Notes under the pieces: model-generated | What the model was told of the DNA's origin: nothing | Seen by the model: only the letters and a program-made list of their open reading frames with translations | Databases searched by the model: none | Assembly: GCA_003254905.1 (NCBI GenBank) | Contig: QANU01085255.1 | Span: 529,993-593,992, forward strand | Length of the DNA stretch: 64,000 nucleotides | Source: Nissolia schottii | Lineage: Eukaryota; Streptophyta; Magnoliopsida; Fabales; Fabaceae | Reading direction: 5' to 3' | Shown here: in pieces, positions 1 through 12,701 of the stretch | Layout of the letters: each line of letters begins with the position of its first letter | Position numbering within the stretch: the stretch's first letter is position 1 | Made by a program: the position numbers and the translations under genes

Positions 1-2541
1 AGCACATCAATCCACTCTCATTTTCATTTATTGCTTGTTTTGTGTCTTTTTTTTCTCTCTTTCTTTTGTAGTTCCACTAAGTTATATATCAATTGTCTTT
101 TTTTTTTTTTTTTTTTTATGCAACCTTTGAAAGTTTGAATAGACTAATGAAATTTCTGATTTGTTTGCCGACCAAATGATGAAGTTGGGTGCAAGTATGT
201 ATAAAGCAATATAGCATCATGTCCTTATTTGTCAGACTGAAGAGAGGGCAAAAAAAAGCATGAAAAAGATGCCTTATATAGTTAATTTCGTTCATCCTGA
301 AACCTGAAGCTCTCTGAAGTGTGAACAGTTGGAATAACATTTTAGGAGCTTCGGGGTTTTGAATTTTTCAAGATATTCCTAGAAATATGAAAAACTTACT
401 CTATTTAGACACAATTATATTTAGATTCATTAATTTATAAATAAATTTAAAAATAAATAAAAGTGACACTTAATTTAAATAGCCAGTACGAAAATGTGTT
501 AAATTAAATTAAATTGAAACTGGTGACCCTATATGACATGCCAGTTGTAGTATTGTAGTATTACAGTAGTAGCTGATAAGATTCACATAAAAGAATGTGA
601 ATTTCTCGTGTCCCTAAAGAATTTTAGAAATTTCAGTGAAGCATGAGCGCCAAGTTCGGGATGGATATTTATCTCTCTTGGCTTTATTTTTGGCAGAGAC
701 CAAATCCAACGTAGGATTTGAGCGTGAGAGAAAACGGCCAGTAATCACTTTCAAAATTATGTGGCTGTCAGAATGTGTCTCACTGTTAAATTACTACAAA
801 TAGAATATAATTGAATATTTTCTATAGATAAAAGTCACATGCTTATCTTTTTATACTTAGTAGTGTTACATTATAATTTATCTTCACAGATTCATGTGTC
901 ACAAAACTAGTTGATGCCTAAGTTATGTATTTTTTTTCCTTTAATTTTTGCACAATGTTTAAATTAAGCTATATCAAACAATCGATTCATTTTATTGTTG
1001 TCTTCAAAAGAATGAGTTTTGATTTTGGAGCTAAAGAATCGTGAAGAAAAGGAGTATAGATTTTCTTGAGTGTCGGTTTTTGTTAATTGGGTATGAAATA
1101 GTTGCAGCTGGAAGGCATTTTGAAGTTGAAGATTGTTACCTTCTTCTGGCTCAAATAAGAATGAGGATAAATCTTTTTATGTTAAAATTGGTCATGCAGT
1201 GACATATAAAAACACAAAAATTTAAATTGAGTTTTATTAATTTTAAAAAGATTCTACTTATTTAAATTTTTTGTATTTTTATCTTTAATCACATGATCTA
1301 ACATAATCAAGTTTAGCATGAGAGTTTCATTCTTGAGAAGACTGGAGTTTTGTCCTTGCAAGTGCTGGGGTAGGTTAGAGTGAATGGGAGATATGGGCCA
1401 GAGTTGATATTTAAATTGGATAACAATAACAATTGCGACAAAAAATCTTCTAGAACCATGATTTGCCATAAATTGGCTATAATGGTTACATCAACAATTT
1501 TGTGGGCCTCAGTGGCTTGGGCTTCGAATGAGCATGAAGACGACACAAGATAGCAACCACTCTTCCAAGAGCACTATGTGATGTCTCCAAAGAAAAAAAG
1601 AGAGGACTACGTATTATGGATTTTTTTTTTAATTTTGTTACTTTCTTTTTACTCTATGCATTATAGATTGTTTATCTAAGACCAAGAGAATTATAGTGTA
1701 TTTATTTTCGTAAAAAAATTTATGAGACCCGTAAATAATATATATGTGTATAAAAAAAATTTGTCACTCTGCTAAAATGCGTCGGAATTGTCATTATGTT
1801 AAGGAAGGCAAGAAAATTTCTTCCTTGAGTTTGTTTAAAGGAATTAGAATGATAAAAATGAATATTTTTACAAAAGGAGTAAAAAGTAAGGGAATAAAAT
1901 TTGCCAATAGCTATTAGTAGCTTAGCTTCTAAAAAGCTTAATTTCTTCAAGTTTCAAAAGAAAGAAGGATAAAAAAGAAGGTTTTGTCCCTTTGAGTTAA
2001 GTACAAAATATTCCAGGCAGAGAACTATATCTCCCGGAAAGAATGTTCACATTCTGGCAAAAAGCTAGTTACTATTTTCTAGAAAAATCCAAGTAAAAGA
2101 ACAACTACAAAAGCTCCAACTGGCTCAAAATAGCACTTTGATCTGATATACCAATTAACCTTATAGCTGAGATTATAGCATTGCCATTCAAGTCCCAATT
2201 GAAACATTGAGATCTCTTATTATTAAGAACATCTTAACATTGAAAATCTGTAGTCTTAAAATTTCACAAATGCAGAAAAATTATTCAATTGGTTATTATC
2301 TTTACAAGCACACATCCAATTTACATTGAATATATTATATAAGAGCCAGAATCATCAATTTCACATTGAGCATTCATACTTTAGAGTGAATAAATTTTCT
2401 CACTAGGATCTCATATATATATATATATATATATACCTGGAAAAAAGGAGATATCAGAAAGCAAACAGTGAGAAACACAATGATCAAATCCACAGTCCAG
2501 TGACACAAAATACTGATGTAGCCCTTCATGAAATAGAGTAA
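1..2541. other. AT-rich intergenic DNA downstream of the ICR gene
   Basis: I see no gene here. There is a long T run at about 98-118 and a (TA)n microsatellite at about 2413-2434, just past the 3' end of the ICR coding region; the last few hundred bases are probably its 3' UTR. The short open frames lack recognisable domains or plausible splice context. Confidence 0.6.
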
Positions 2542-5500
2542 CTACTTTTGAGGCTTCTTCCATAAGACCCCAATCTTCTTCAGCATGTTTCCATTCTTCT
2601 TTCTCTGGAAATCATCATCATCATCAATGATGTCTTCACAATAAGGCAAGTACTTATTCATCGAAGGCTTATTGTAGCTGTTGTCCAAAGACAAAGACCT
2701 CTCAGAGATTTTCCCTTTCCCAGCCGAAAGCACCGCCGCAGCCGCCTCAGCAGCCTTCCTCCATTGACCAGACTGCACTTTCAGCCTTCTAAGTTCTGCC
2801 TCCATCTCTGAGTTTGCTGCTTGCGCTGCTTCCAGCTGCTCGGCCATCCTCGCTGCCTTCTGATCACTCCTATCCGCCTCCTCCATGACAACCATAAGTT
2901 TCATGACAGCTTCATGCTCTGCAGCCTTAGCTGCCTCCAATTCTGCAGCGAATTCCTCACCACGCGAAGGCCTATTACTGATTTCTACCTTAAGCAATTC
3001 GTTCTCTTCGGTAATGCTTTGCAGTGTTGTCTCCTTGTCCATCATATCTGCCTTCAATTCAGCAACACATTCATTTGATCTTCCAATTTCCCTCTCAAGT
3101 TCGTTTTCATGTGACAATCTTTTTTCGAGCTTCAAGTTCAGCTTCTCATTCTCCTCCACAATACACTGCAATTGAGTTTCCTTGTCCAACAAGTTAGCCT
3201 TCAAATCTTCAATATCAGCTTTCTTTCTCTTCAATTCATCCTCCATCTCAGATTCCCACTGGCTTGATTCTGTTTTTATCTTCTCCATTAACTCATAGAC
3301 ATTCCTGATCTGCGCCTCGCTCCGATTCTGTTCTTCCTGGTATTTAGTCTCAGCAATCTCTAATGCACACCTCAGTCTTTCTACCTCAGACTTCAAAGAA
3401 TAAATTTCTGCTTCAGTGTGATTAGGACCTTCTCCATTTCCCAATTTTTCGGCACCCTGATCAAATTTATGATCAATGATGAGGCCTGCTGCAAGTTTGC
3501 TTACTTGTGCCTCAAGCAATTTCGCCCGGGTTGTAGACTGGTTTAAGGAATTAGAGTTGCAGCCATGCACAGATTTTGCAGCATCAGCCCTTAAGAATTC
3601 CACAGTTCTTTTGGCAGCCTCAAGTTGCCGAAGAGTCTCATTGACCAAAGCCTGTGCCTCAGATGAATCCTTGCAATCCATGAGATGGTTTTTCAAGTTC
3701 TCAACAATGCAAAGAGACTCTGATAAGTTCTGATTCAAGTTTACTAGCACCAAGCCTGATGATTCTGCCCTTTCATGCTCTTGTGTAACATCTTTTTGAT
3801 GCTCGGTGAAGCGAGCTTCTTCTTCAGTGGCAGAAAGCTTCAGAAGTTTTTGTTGTGATTCTTCAAGTTTTTGAGACAATGCAAAGAGTCTCTGCTTGGA
3901 TTCTGCAGCTTCTTGCTGAGCTTGCTTCTTGCATGATTCAGAAAAACTTAGCTGCTCCCTCACCTTCTTCAAATCCTCTCTCAGTTGAGAAATCTGAGAT
4001 TCCAATTCAGGTATTCTGCTAGGGCGCTTCCTCTATATAGCAACAGAAAAAAAAATCATAATGGTTTTTTACTTTTTAGAGTTCTAAGCAATTTTTAAGG
4101 CATGGTTGATTGTTTATGAAGAATTCGTAGAAAACAAAACACACCATATTGGAAACAAGGTTCACAAGTCTTGGCATATAACAATGCTATCACACACTTC
4201 ACACATATATGGATTCAATGACTAGTTAATGCATGAAAGTAGAGTAGCTTATTTCACCAACTCTTTTTAGTGATTTGAAAGACTTGGTTGTTAGAATAGC
4301 AGAAGCCTTTTTAAAATGGCCACTTTAATATCTATCTAACTGCTAAAGAGCATTTGTACAAATGCTTTTTTTCATGTAGCAAAATCAATATTCAATATAA
4401 TTATAAAAAAATCACAAAAGCATTACATAGTGAAATAAAAACAAACACATAGCCTGCAACTAATGTGAATAGCACCTTTCACAAAGCAAATCATAATAAC
4501 ATCATACACTTTATCCAGTACTCAAAAGCATTTATCATGCAGATCATTTTTTTGATTGGTTTGCATTTTCATTTCCTGTTCTCAGACTATTTTCTGGTTT
4601 TCAGGATTTTGTGAAAGAAATAATGAAAAACAAAAACTTGTTTTCACTATTTCCTTCACAATTTAAAAAAAAAAAAAAAACTAAAATCTGAAAACGAAAC
4701 CATGAAATAGAAACGCAAACCAATATACCTTTTTCTAAGAAATAGATTGAAGGTAGATTTTTGTGAAAAAAAATTGTTACCTCTGGAGCAGGGCTTCTAG
4801 GTGATCTTCGATCAATGACCTTGGGGCTTCTATGAGCTGTGGATGCAACAGAATCAATATAGAGTGCAGAAGGCCTGAGTTGGCGCACGCCACGAGGCGA
4901 CGCCTTCTGAGATGGTACTACTACTTCAGAGGAGCCAGTCCTGAAATCACAGCATGTGTGTGAATGTTGTGAATTTATGTAATGAACTCATTGGTATTCT
5001 TTCAATGAAGCCTAGCACCAGCAGCAATAAACGCTTTTGCCATGCCTTCAAATCACTGTGGATTCTGAACTGGCTTACCTATTTGCAGAATTTGCAGCAT
5101 ATAATAATGTAGATGAACCAAACCACTTTTTTTTTTTTGGTAGAGAAATTTAAAGGCACAAAGTGCAGATTTAGAAACCGAAATTACAAGTGATATTGGT
5201 GGATTGAGTGATTAAGTGCATTAAAATAAAATGAATATTTGATCAATAGTCCTGTAAGTTATGTATATGCAATAAAGTCTTGTCTAATGTAACGCAAATG
5301 TGATTAATCACATCACATAAATTCAATTTCAAAAACTGAAAGTTTCTCAAAGCACAACTTACAAAATCTACTATACAAGTGGTTATTGATGAGTATCAAC
5401 TTCAAAATCCTCAGAATTGGTCGAGAATGTTATTAAAACATCAACGGAACCTTTTTCTCACTACAAAGTTGTCTACATGGATTAAACGATATCATAATGT

Positions 5501-7036
5501 CTTATCAAGAACCATATTTTTATGCAAATCATTAACCATCAACATTGATATCGTTTGATCATCAACATTCTCAATGTTGTTAATTCTTTCAAAATTTTAT
5601 CCATCATTGGCACAACCAATAGTAATTGGTGGCGACAGGGACATTGGTGTTATATTTTGTTTCCATCCAAAAAAGAAATGTGATACTTGCTCCATAACGT
5701 AACGTAACATTGACGGCCATTTGGAAAGAAAAAAAAAATAGTGATATTGATTGATGCAGCGAATTGAATTCCTCAAAGAAGAGAGCCCGTCGTTTAGTTC
5801 ATATATCAAAATTATGGCAACGTATCCGGTTTGCACCTATAATTAGTGCACATTGAGTGCACACCATTTGGAATACCCCGTGTGTGTGACTAAATGAAGA
5901 TGACAGTCAGGATGAAGAGGGGGACGTGGGTATGTAACTGGTTGTGCCGGTTGGTTTTTTGTTGTTTTGAAAAAAGTAAATATTTAATTAAGAGGTGATT
6001 TGACATATAAGGGCATATCTCAGTCAGAAATTACCGAATTTCACAGCAACCACCCTCCGCCTGGAAGACCCTCTTCCTCACTGTCCCCAGCTACCTCGTC
6101 TCCCTCATGGCCTCCAACCGCACCACCGCCCTCCGCTGGCCAGGATCACCACCATCTCCGTCGGCATCCGCAAGATCGCCGTCTTCCACGAAGCCCACGG
6201 GATCAACCTCCAATTCTTGCGCGACACGAACTCCTCCTTCTTGATCAAGGTGCGGCGGGCAGCGATTTAGGGTTCACTGGTAACTATGGTTGATGGGTGG
6301 GTACTATGGTATTTTACATGAGGGACAACATTGTCTTTGCCACCAATTTCTTTAATAAAATATATATGAAAGTTAAGTTAACCTGCACCTACCGGTCAGT
6401 TTCAGGGTAAGGATACCACCGGAAACGTTGCCCAAAATTATTATTATTATTATTATAATAATAATTGGGAATAATTTCACCGGGCCCCATATTCCATCCA
6501 CAGTTAAAGCAACCCATATTGAAACGCAACTGAACCAAAATTGATTAGTCTTAGTGATAAAAACTTGCATTCATGATATAAAGTAATGATATTTTAAAGA
6601 AGAAAGTCAGGCATCATAATCATAATATGCATAAAGATTCTTACTATCCACGATTACAAATAGCTTCATGTTAAAAATGACATGAATTACTGGGAGGAAA
6701 ACTTTATACAAGTAGGGACAGTTGCACACAATCAAAGTTGAAAAGAAAAGGGACGAAAAAAATTGTGACAATTGATTGTGCTAGTCCTTACCATGTGTGA
6801 ACTTTTAACTAAAGCCACTAATGCAGCCTTTTACACTAAAGCTTTATTTATATATACATATATTCTTGGGCATGACATTTTATTTGAATTTGAAACGTGA
6901 AAAAATGTTACATGCATCCCCGCTGATTTAGCAAATTTATTGCATATATATAAACAATGATAAAATCATTTTGAACAAGGAATATAAAAGAGCAATGGCG
7001 CATTTCAAAGGATTACCTTGCATTTGGGGCCTGCAT
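2542..7036 (-). CDS. ICR: Interactor of constitutive active ROPs (ICR/RIP) coiled-coil protein
   Basis: Three coding exons read on the minus strand: 7036-7017 (20 nt), 4940-4781 (160 nt) and 4032-2542 (1491 nt), giving 556 residues. The junctions agree in phase and have consensus sites (CAAG|GTAAT, TTTCAG|GACTGG, CCAGAG|GTAAC, TATATAG|AGG). The N-terminus MQAPNARTGSSEV matches the family's MQTPK-type start. A basic, Ser/Pro-rich region with RRSPRSP follows, then ELESQISQL opens a coiled coil rich in Glu, Lys and Leu running almost to the end. Near the C-terminus are [14 protein letters not shown] and a lysine-rich end, [12 protein letters not shown], both typical of the family. ICR/RIP proteins are plant scaffolds that bind active ROP GTPases at the plasma membrane or microtubules and influence polarity and secretion. 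The subfamily (ICR2-like or another) is not resolved. The intron at 4941-7016 holds an unexplained GC-rich fragment. Confidence 0.9.
6040..6275 (+). pseudogene. GC-rich coding-like fragment in the ICR intron, unidentified
   Basis: A sharply GC-rich patch stands in AT-rich intron sequence. One frame reads [19 protein letters not shown] and, after an apparent frame change near 6140, another reads [19 protein letters not shown] and continues to a stop at about 6270. Codon third positions are mostly C or G, as in a real plant exon. I do not recognise the parent protein. No start codon or splice sites frame it, so it looks like a dead gene fragment, possibly brought in by a transposon. Confidence 0.4.
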
Positions 7037-9200
7037 GGTTTTAACTGCAAATAATTAGGTTCGCTACTTGAATGCTTTCCCTGGCCCACAAAAAAGAACT
7101 GTAGCAGTTCAGGAAAATATATCACAAAACTGAGACAAGGGAATCCAATGTTAATTGTCAATGAAGTTAATGTGAAAAATAAATAGGATCATGCAGAATG
7201 TGTGCACTTCAATAGTTCTATCTAGTCATCACGCATGATGCCATAAATGCAGAATACTTGTGCTTACTGTAATTTTCACTTGTCAATTCTAAAAATTCCT
7301 CATTTCTTCTACCCTTCTCAAAATTGAATACGTCACAAAGAAGGGGGAAAGGGCGGAGATATGGGAATCACAATTTTAAAAAAAATATATACAAAAATAA
7401 ATGTCATGCAGGTTGTTATCAGTAAATAAAAGTTCCATCTGATTGTGGAAAGAACCGTAAAACATTAATGTAGTGTTTTGCGACCAACAAGATGCTAGTG
7501 GAGTGATAGATATACACTAAGATTTCAGGAAGAATCTCAGTTTAGTTCTTATAAAATAAACCAATTGAAAAAGTAAGTTTAGTTATACTCAAAATTGATT
7601 AATCTCTTTTCTCAATAATAAACTAGGAGAAACCTTGGTAGTGTGAAAAAAAATTAAATTAGCACTTGAAAATGGTCATTGATTTTTAAGAGTTTAAAGT
7701 AAAGATGTTTTATTGAAAATGTAAGTTTTTTAAGTTTCTAATGCATTTAATACATTAAAAATACTTAAACCTTTTTATTTAAGTTTTTTTTAACAAGTGT
7801 TTTCAACACATTTGTCAGCAAAAATATTTAATTTTTTCATATAAAATAGACCAAAATTACTATTAACTATTACCTAAATGATGCCATGCCATAACAAACA
7901 AAAATTTACCCAAAAATCAATTATTTTACTCTCAAAATTTTCTTTTTACCAGTGATGCTATGACATGGTCTTTGGAGCTAAAAATAGATTACATTAATTT
8001 ACAAGTGCAAAGAACAGGAAAGGATGAAACTATAGAGATGTCCAAATTTCCGTCTCACACGATCAAGATACCATTTTACTGCTAGATAGTCAACTTCCAT
8101 AATGTGCAATGGCATTTTGTGTAATCATATATACACATGGAAATTTCTTAACCTCCAATTCTGTCCAAACGCGAAAGCAACACTTGGCCCTTATACATTG
8201 ACATTCTCCCATAACATTTTCAACGAGGAAGCAAACAATATATACATGATGATTGTGTAGTTTTATAGCATGAAATGATACATGTGCGTAGCTGGAAACT
8301 TGACAAGGAATCTCCTAAAGTGGAAAAGGAAAAACCTTCGAAAATCACTTCAACCAAGGATTTTCCATTTAGCACAGAGGAATCAGATCTACAACAAAAG
8401 TAGGTAATTGAAGACCCTTTTTGGGGATTGAAAGTGAGAGAGAGGGAACCACTTTTTTAGAGAAACATTTATGTAGCATAAGAAAAATAAGGAAGAAAAA
8501 CAGAACTATACAAATAAACAAACCAAAACAAGCACATTTATGGAATCAACTTCTCCGTTTGCTTTTGTAAAGTTAATATGCCTTAAAATATCAAAGCTAT
8601 GAAACCTTGCCGCTCCTAAACATCCGAGAACAGAGTTTGAAGTGTGTGTGTATATATATATAAAAGTAGTGCGATTTCTTGTATTAAAAAACTCCTTAGT
8701 CGGAAAAAGGAGTATAGCATAGTAACTCCTAATTCCTAATGTCACGTACCCACCCCCTAATATCAATATTTTGAAGTATATGTAGATAAATCACATACCA
8801 GTTTAAATTGAAAAGGAGCTTACCGACAAAGAAGCGCAATAAGAGCTTGAAAAAAAAAAATACATGATTTTTGTTCAATTCAACAATGCATAAACTTGTC
8901 ATTTCATTTTGACAAGAAATAAAAAAAATATGGCCACAAAATGTTGAGAAGGAAGGATCGAAATTCAAACCTCACAAAGTTGGTGCTGAGATTTCAAACT
9001 CAACACGTACAACTCAAAAGCTGGATCTTGTGAAGTGTTCTTTCAAGTTGTTAAGCCGTCTTGGTCTCTCCTATGTAACTGAAAGATTGCGTGCATCTGC
9101 TTTTTGTTTCTTAAGGAGCATGCATCAGCGTTAATGTGCTCACTAGTAGAGAGACCAAGGAGCAGGAAGGGAAAGGGAGGGAAAATTAGAGTGTGAGTAG
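7037..9200 (-). other. Probable 5' UTR, leader intron and promoter side of the ICR gene
   Basis: The 20-nt coding exon is preceded on the minus strand by 8 untranslated bases and an acceptor ending TTTGCAG at 7045, so an intron lies in the 5' UTR. A plausible donor, TTTGTCG|GTAAG, sits at 8824/8823, which would place a noncoding leader exon from 8824 upward to about 9.1 kb. The donor is inferred from consensus only; cDNA would settle it. The intervening sequence is AT-rich with nothing else recognised. Confidence 0.4.
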
Positions 9201-9886
9201 TGGCGACGTATAGATAGTACTAAAACATTATGTCGTTTCGCAACGATTAGTAAATAAATAAATTGATTTGACGTAGGACCTTGCGCGTCCAAATAAATGT
9301 CTTACGTGATTATAGCTTTATAATATAATATGAATTTAATTGGAATACACTTATATTTGTAAATGAGTTTTATATTGTCATTTAATTATAAAATGACACA
9401 TTTATAAATATAACTGACTATTACACCCGTTATTTGAAAGGTCATCTATACGAAATAAATTGATTAAATGGTACTATAAAGATCGTTATATAACATAATA
9501 TAATGAATAATGTACGTCACACAATGGCCAATGGCCTCTTTTTTGTTCTTGGGCTAACCTAGATATCATATATATCAGTACTGCTTGTCTTTAGGGTCCA
9601 GTATAGACAAAGGAATAATAATTGCTTGATAGATGTGTGTACCATTTTTTAAAATTTTTTTCTTATATCAAAATTTAAGGTTTTGTCCACAACGGTTGGA
9701 CTTAATGGTGTGAAAAGGGCACATACAAAAATTCTTATTTATTTTGACCCTGATTGGGCCATGGAAATTTGCAAGGCCAATCATGTGGGCCATTATCCCA
9801 TATTAATGATTGACTGTTGGGTCTGGAGCTGTCTGCTGTCACGGGCACTGTATTATGGTCTTGTTCACCAAAAGCTTTGTCATGAG
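9201..9886. other. AT-rich intergenic DNA
   Basis: No gene seen. The stretch lies between the inferred ICR promoter and the first hAT-like MITE copy and is low in GC. The last 8 bases, GTCATGAG, are the left imperfect target duplication of that MITE. Confidence 0.5.
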
Positions 9887-10227
9887 TAGGGCTGTCAAAT
9901 GGGCCGATCTGGGCCGAAAATATACCTATTTTTAAGATCCGGCTCGTTTATGGTTAGTTTGCGGGCTTAAACGAGCCAGCCCGCTAACTGTTTATTTTTT
10001 TAAAAATAATTAAAAAATTCAAAAAAATTCAAAAAAAATTATTAAATTTTTTTAAAAATTTTTTTATGGGTAAACGAGCTAGCCCGCGGGCCAAATGGGT
10101 CGGGCTTAAACGGACCGGTCTAATTTTTTTTCAAATTTTTGCTGGCTTATTTTTTGCATCTAAAGCTCGTCCATTTAACCAGATAAACAGGCTGGGCTAA
10201 TGGGCCGGACTCATCTTGACAGCCCTG
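9887..10227. mobile_element. hAT-like MITE, family A, copy 1 (341 bp)
   Basis: It begins TAGGGCTGTCAAATGGGC and ends with GACAGCCCTG, an inverted match to the start. The flanks GTCATGAG (9879-9886) and ATCATGAC (10228-10235) share TCATGA, an imperfect 8-bp duplication as expected for hAT elements. The inside has GGGC/GCCC-rich ends around an AT-rich core and no coding sequence. Related copies are at 20888-21153 and 58977-59354. Confidence 0.7.
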
Positions 10228-10235
10228 ATCATGAC

Positions 10236-11348
10236 AAAAAATGCCACCTAAACCTTCGTCAAACAAAAACTATGATCACAAAATAAATAAAATAAAAGAA
10301 GAAGAAGACGACGACACATTAAGTTTTCCCACATGAACTGATTATATAATATTAGCTAGTGCGATTAAAATCTATCTACAAATAGTTGGTTGAGGTGGTA
10401 TGCTGCTGCAATCTCTAGGAGAAGGATGCAAATTCAAATTTTAAACAAAATAACACGTGTGATGAAATTAACCTTTGCATTCTTGCAATCAAATGAGTAT
10501 TACTCAATCTTATGAGCGATTCTATGTTTTGTTGAATCAATTTATACGTTTTACGGAGTTCTTTTACTCTTACATGAAATTTCTTGGACTTGCTACGGCA
10601 TGCATCCTGTTAACAGTTTCGTAAGTGCCAAAATGAGAAACATGCGCAAAACTCTATTGTTGTCTCGCGTGAACTCGAGACTATCAAGAAAATATTCGTA
10701 GAATACATTGGACTTAGAGTTCTTAACCTTATTTTTTATCTGTTTAGTATTTTTTTTAGTATGGTTTATGTTGGAACTTGGACTGGGGATATTCAAATGT
10801 ACTAGTAATCTTCATTGCACTGTAAACTTGAGAAACTATCATGAGATGCTTTTTAACTTGTGTAAGAATAAAAATTCATGTACCCGCTGAGGTATTTATG
10901 TTTCTCACTAAATTTTTTATTTTTGACAAATTTTAAAATTAAACTTATTAAATTTTATCTCCATTACATGTTTTATACAATTAAGATAAAATTTTCATTG
11001 GTTGAATGTTTGACTAGAGTTAACTCTTGAAAGATTATTTAATATATAATAATTATTTTCATAAATATTGTATTAAAAATGTTAATATATCATAATAAAT
11101 TGTATAATACATTAACAATTTATATTAAATTATAAAATGGGAATAAAATTGGATATGATTAATTTAAAAATTTATGAAAAATATATTTTTTAAGTGAAAG
11201 TAAATAAATACTGGAAAGAATATCAAAAGCTTAACAAATTACACTTAATAAGGTTACAACATCATGTTAATTATTTCAACAACACTTCTAACAACAAAAA
11301 AACGCTTCTTCTTTTCCCCATAACCAGAAACAGAAACAGAGACACAAG
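10236..11348. other. AT-rich intergenic DNA and tetraspanin promoter side
   Basis: No gene seen. The final 60 bases before the tetraspanin ATG are A/C-rich and resemble a 5' UTR. No TATA box could be assigned with confidence. Confidence 0.5.
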
Positions 11349-11610
11349 ATGAGAGGCAGCAACCACCTGATCGGCCTACTCAACTTCCTGACCTTCCTCC
11401 TCTCCCTCCCCATCCTCGGCGGCGGCATATGGCTGAGTAGCCGAGCCAACAACACCGACTGCCTCAACTTCCTCCAGTGGCCCATCATCATCATCGGCGC
11501 CTCCATCATGCTCATCTCCCTGGCCGGATTCGCCGGCTCCTGCTACCGCAACGCCTTCCTCATGAGGCTCTACCTCGTCGCAATGTTCGTCGTCATCGCC
11601 GTGCTCATCG

Positions 11611-12700
11611 CACTACAAGAAAATTGGTTATTACCGGCGGAATTTCCGTCGGTAAAATTCGTGTTTACCGTCGGTTGCTCGTTTTTCCGACGGACTTACC
11701 GTCGGACGCGGGCCGACGATAAAGTGGTCGATGGAAACCAATTTACCGTCGGTTACAGCTAACCGACGGTAATTTCCGGCGGATAAAACAGACTGTAATT
11801 GGTTTACCCTGTAGCATACCTTGGTCGTATTACCGTCGGAAATAACAGCCGGTAATAATAATAATATTTTATTCCGTATTTACCGTCGGAAATTGCCGAC
11901 GCAAATCTGTTCAATATCTTCAAGTTTACCGTCGGGTGTAACCAACGGTAAATGTAATAATATTTTATTCATTAGTTTACGTCGGAACCGTTTCCGACGG
12001 AATAGTTTGATTTGTCGACGGTATACATTTGCTACTTACCGTTTGGTATAGCCGACGGTAAACGTCTCTCTTATACCGTCGGTTATAACCGACGGTATAT
12101 AAAAAATAATGTTTTTTTTAAATACATTTATTAGTGAATAATAAATTTTATTTAAATAATATTATTAGGTAATTAATATTTATTAAATACATTTTATAAT
12201 CAAATTATTATTAAATAATTAATAGTTAACTAATTTCAATAAATAAATAAATTTATTGAAATAATTTTTATTTAATAAATTAAATCATTGCAATTTTAAT
12301 TAGTAATAGAAATAAATATAAAATAAGTTTAATTAATACTAAATAGTTGTAAATAAATTAATTTAAAATTTATTTATTTATTTCATTAAATTTTAGAGAT
12401 TTCATAAAATTTTATATTTAAAATTTCTGTGGTAAATTAAATGGTAAACAATTAATGTTCAATAATTTTAATCAAGTCATAATCTTAAAAACAAATAATG
12501 TAACTTAATTTTTTTTAAATGACACCGTATATGGAAATTTATAGCTAATAAGTAAGTAGATATTTATTTGGTTAATAATAACATGTTAAATAGTAAAAAT
12601 TGACGAAGGTGTAATAATAGAAAATTTTACACACGACAAGGTGGTGACATAAAGTGACAAGTGACAATTAAACAGCTTATATTATGTGTATATATATATA
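11611..12700. mobile_element. CACTA (En/Spm) transposon left end with subterminal repeats, incomplete
   Basis: It begins CACTACAAGAAAA inside a tetraspanin codon. From about 11630 to 12105 it carries around twenty copies, in both orientations, of a ~9-bp motif close to ACCGTCGGT/ACCGACGGT, the arrangement of subterminal transposase-binding repeats in CACTA elements. From about 12105 to 12700 the sequence is AT-rich and non-coding. The opposite terminus (TTTTCTTGTAGTG type) is not found before the tetraspanin's last exon, and an N at 12701 falls where the remainder should be. No transposase gene is present. Confidence 0.75.
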
Positions 12701-12701
12701 N
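12701..12701. other. Ambiguous base / probable collapsed assembly gap
   Basis: A single N stands between the CACTA sequence and DNA that continues to the tetraspanin's last exon. Since neither the second CACTA end nor the missing tetraspanin coding sequence is present, this N may stand for a gap of unknown length. Confidence 0.6.

Noticed and set aside
5597..5836. Minus-strand frame in the ICR intron
   Set aside because: No motif, no splice support, and it lies in the long intron between exons 1 and 2.
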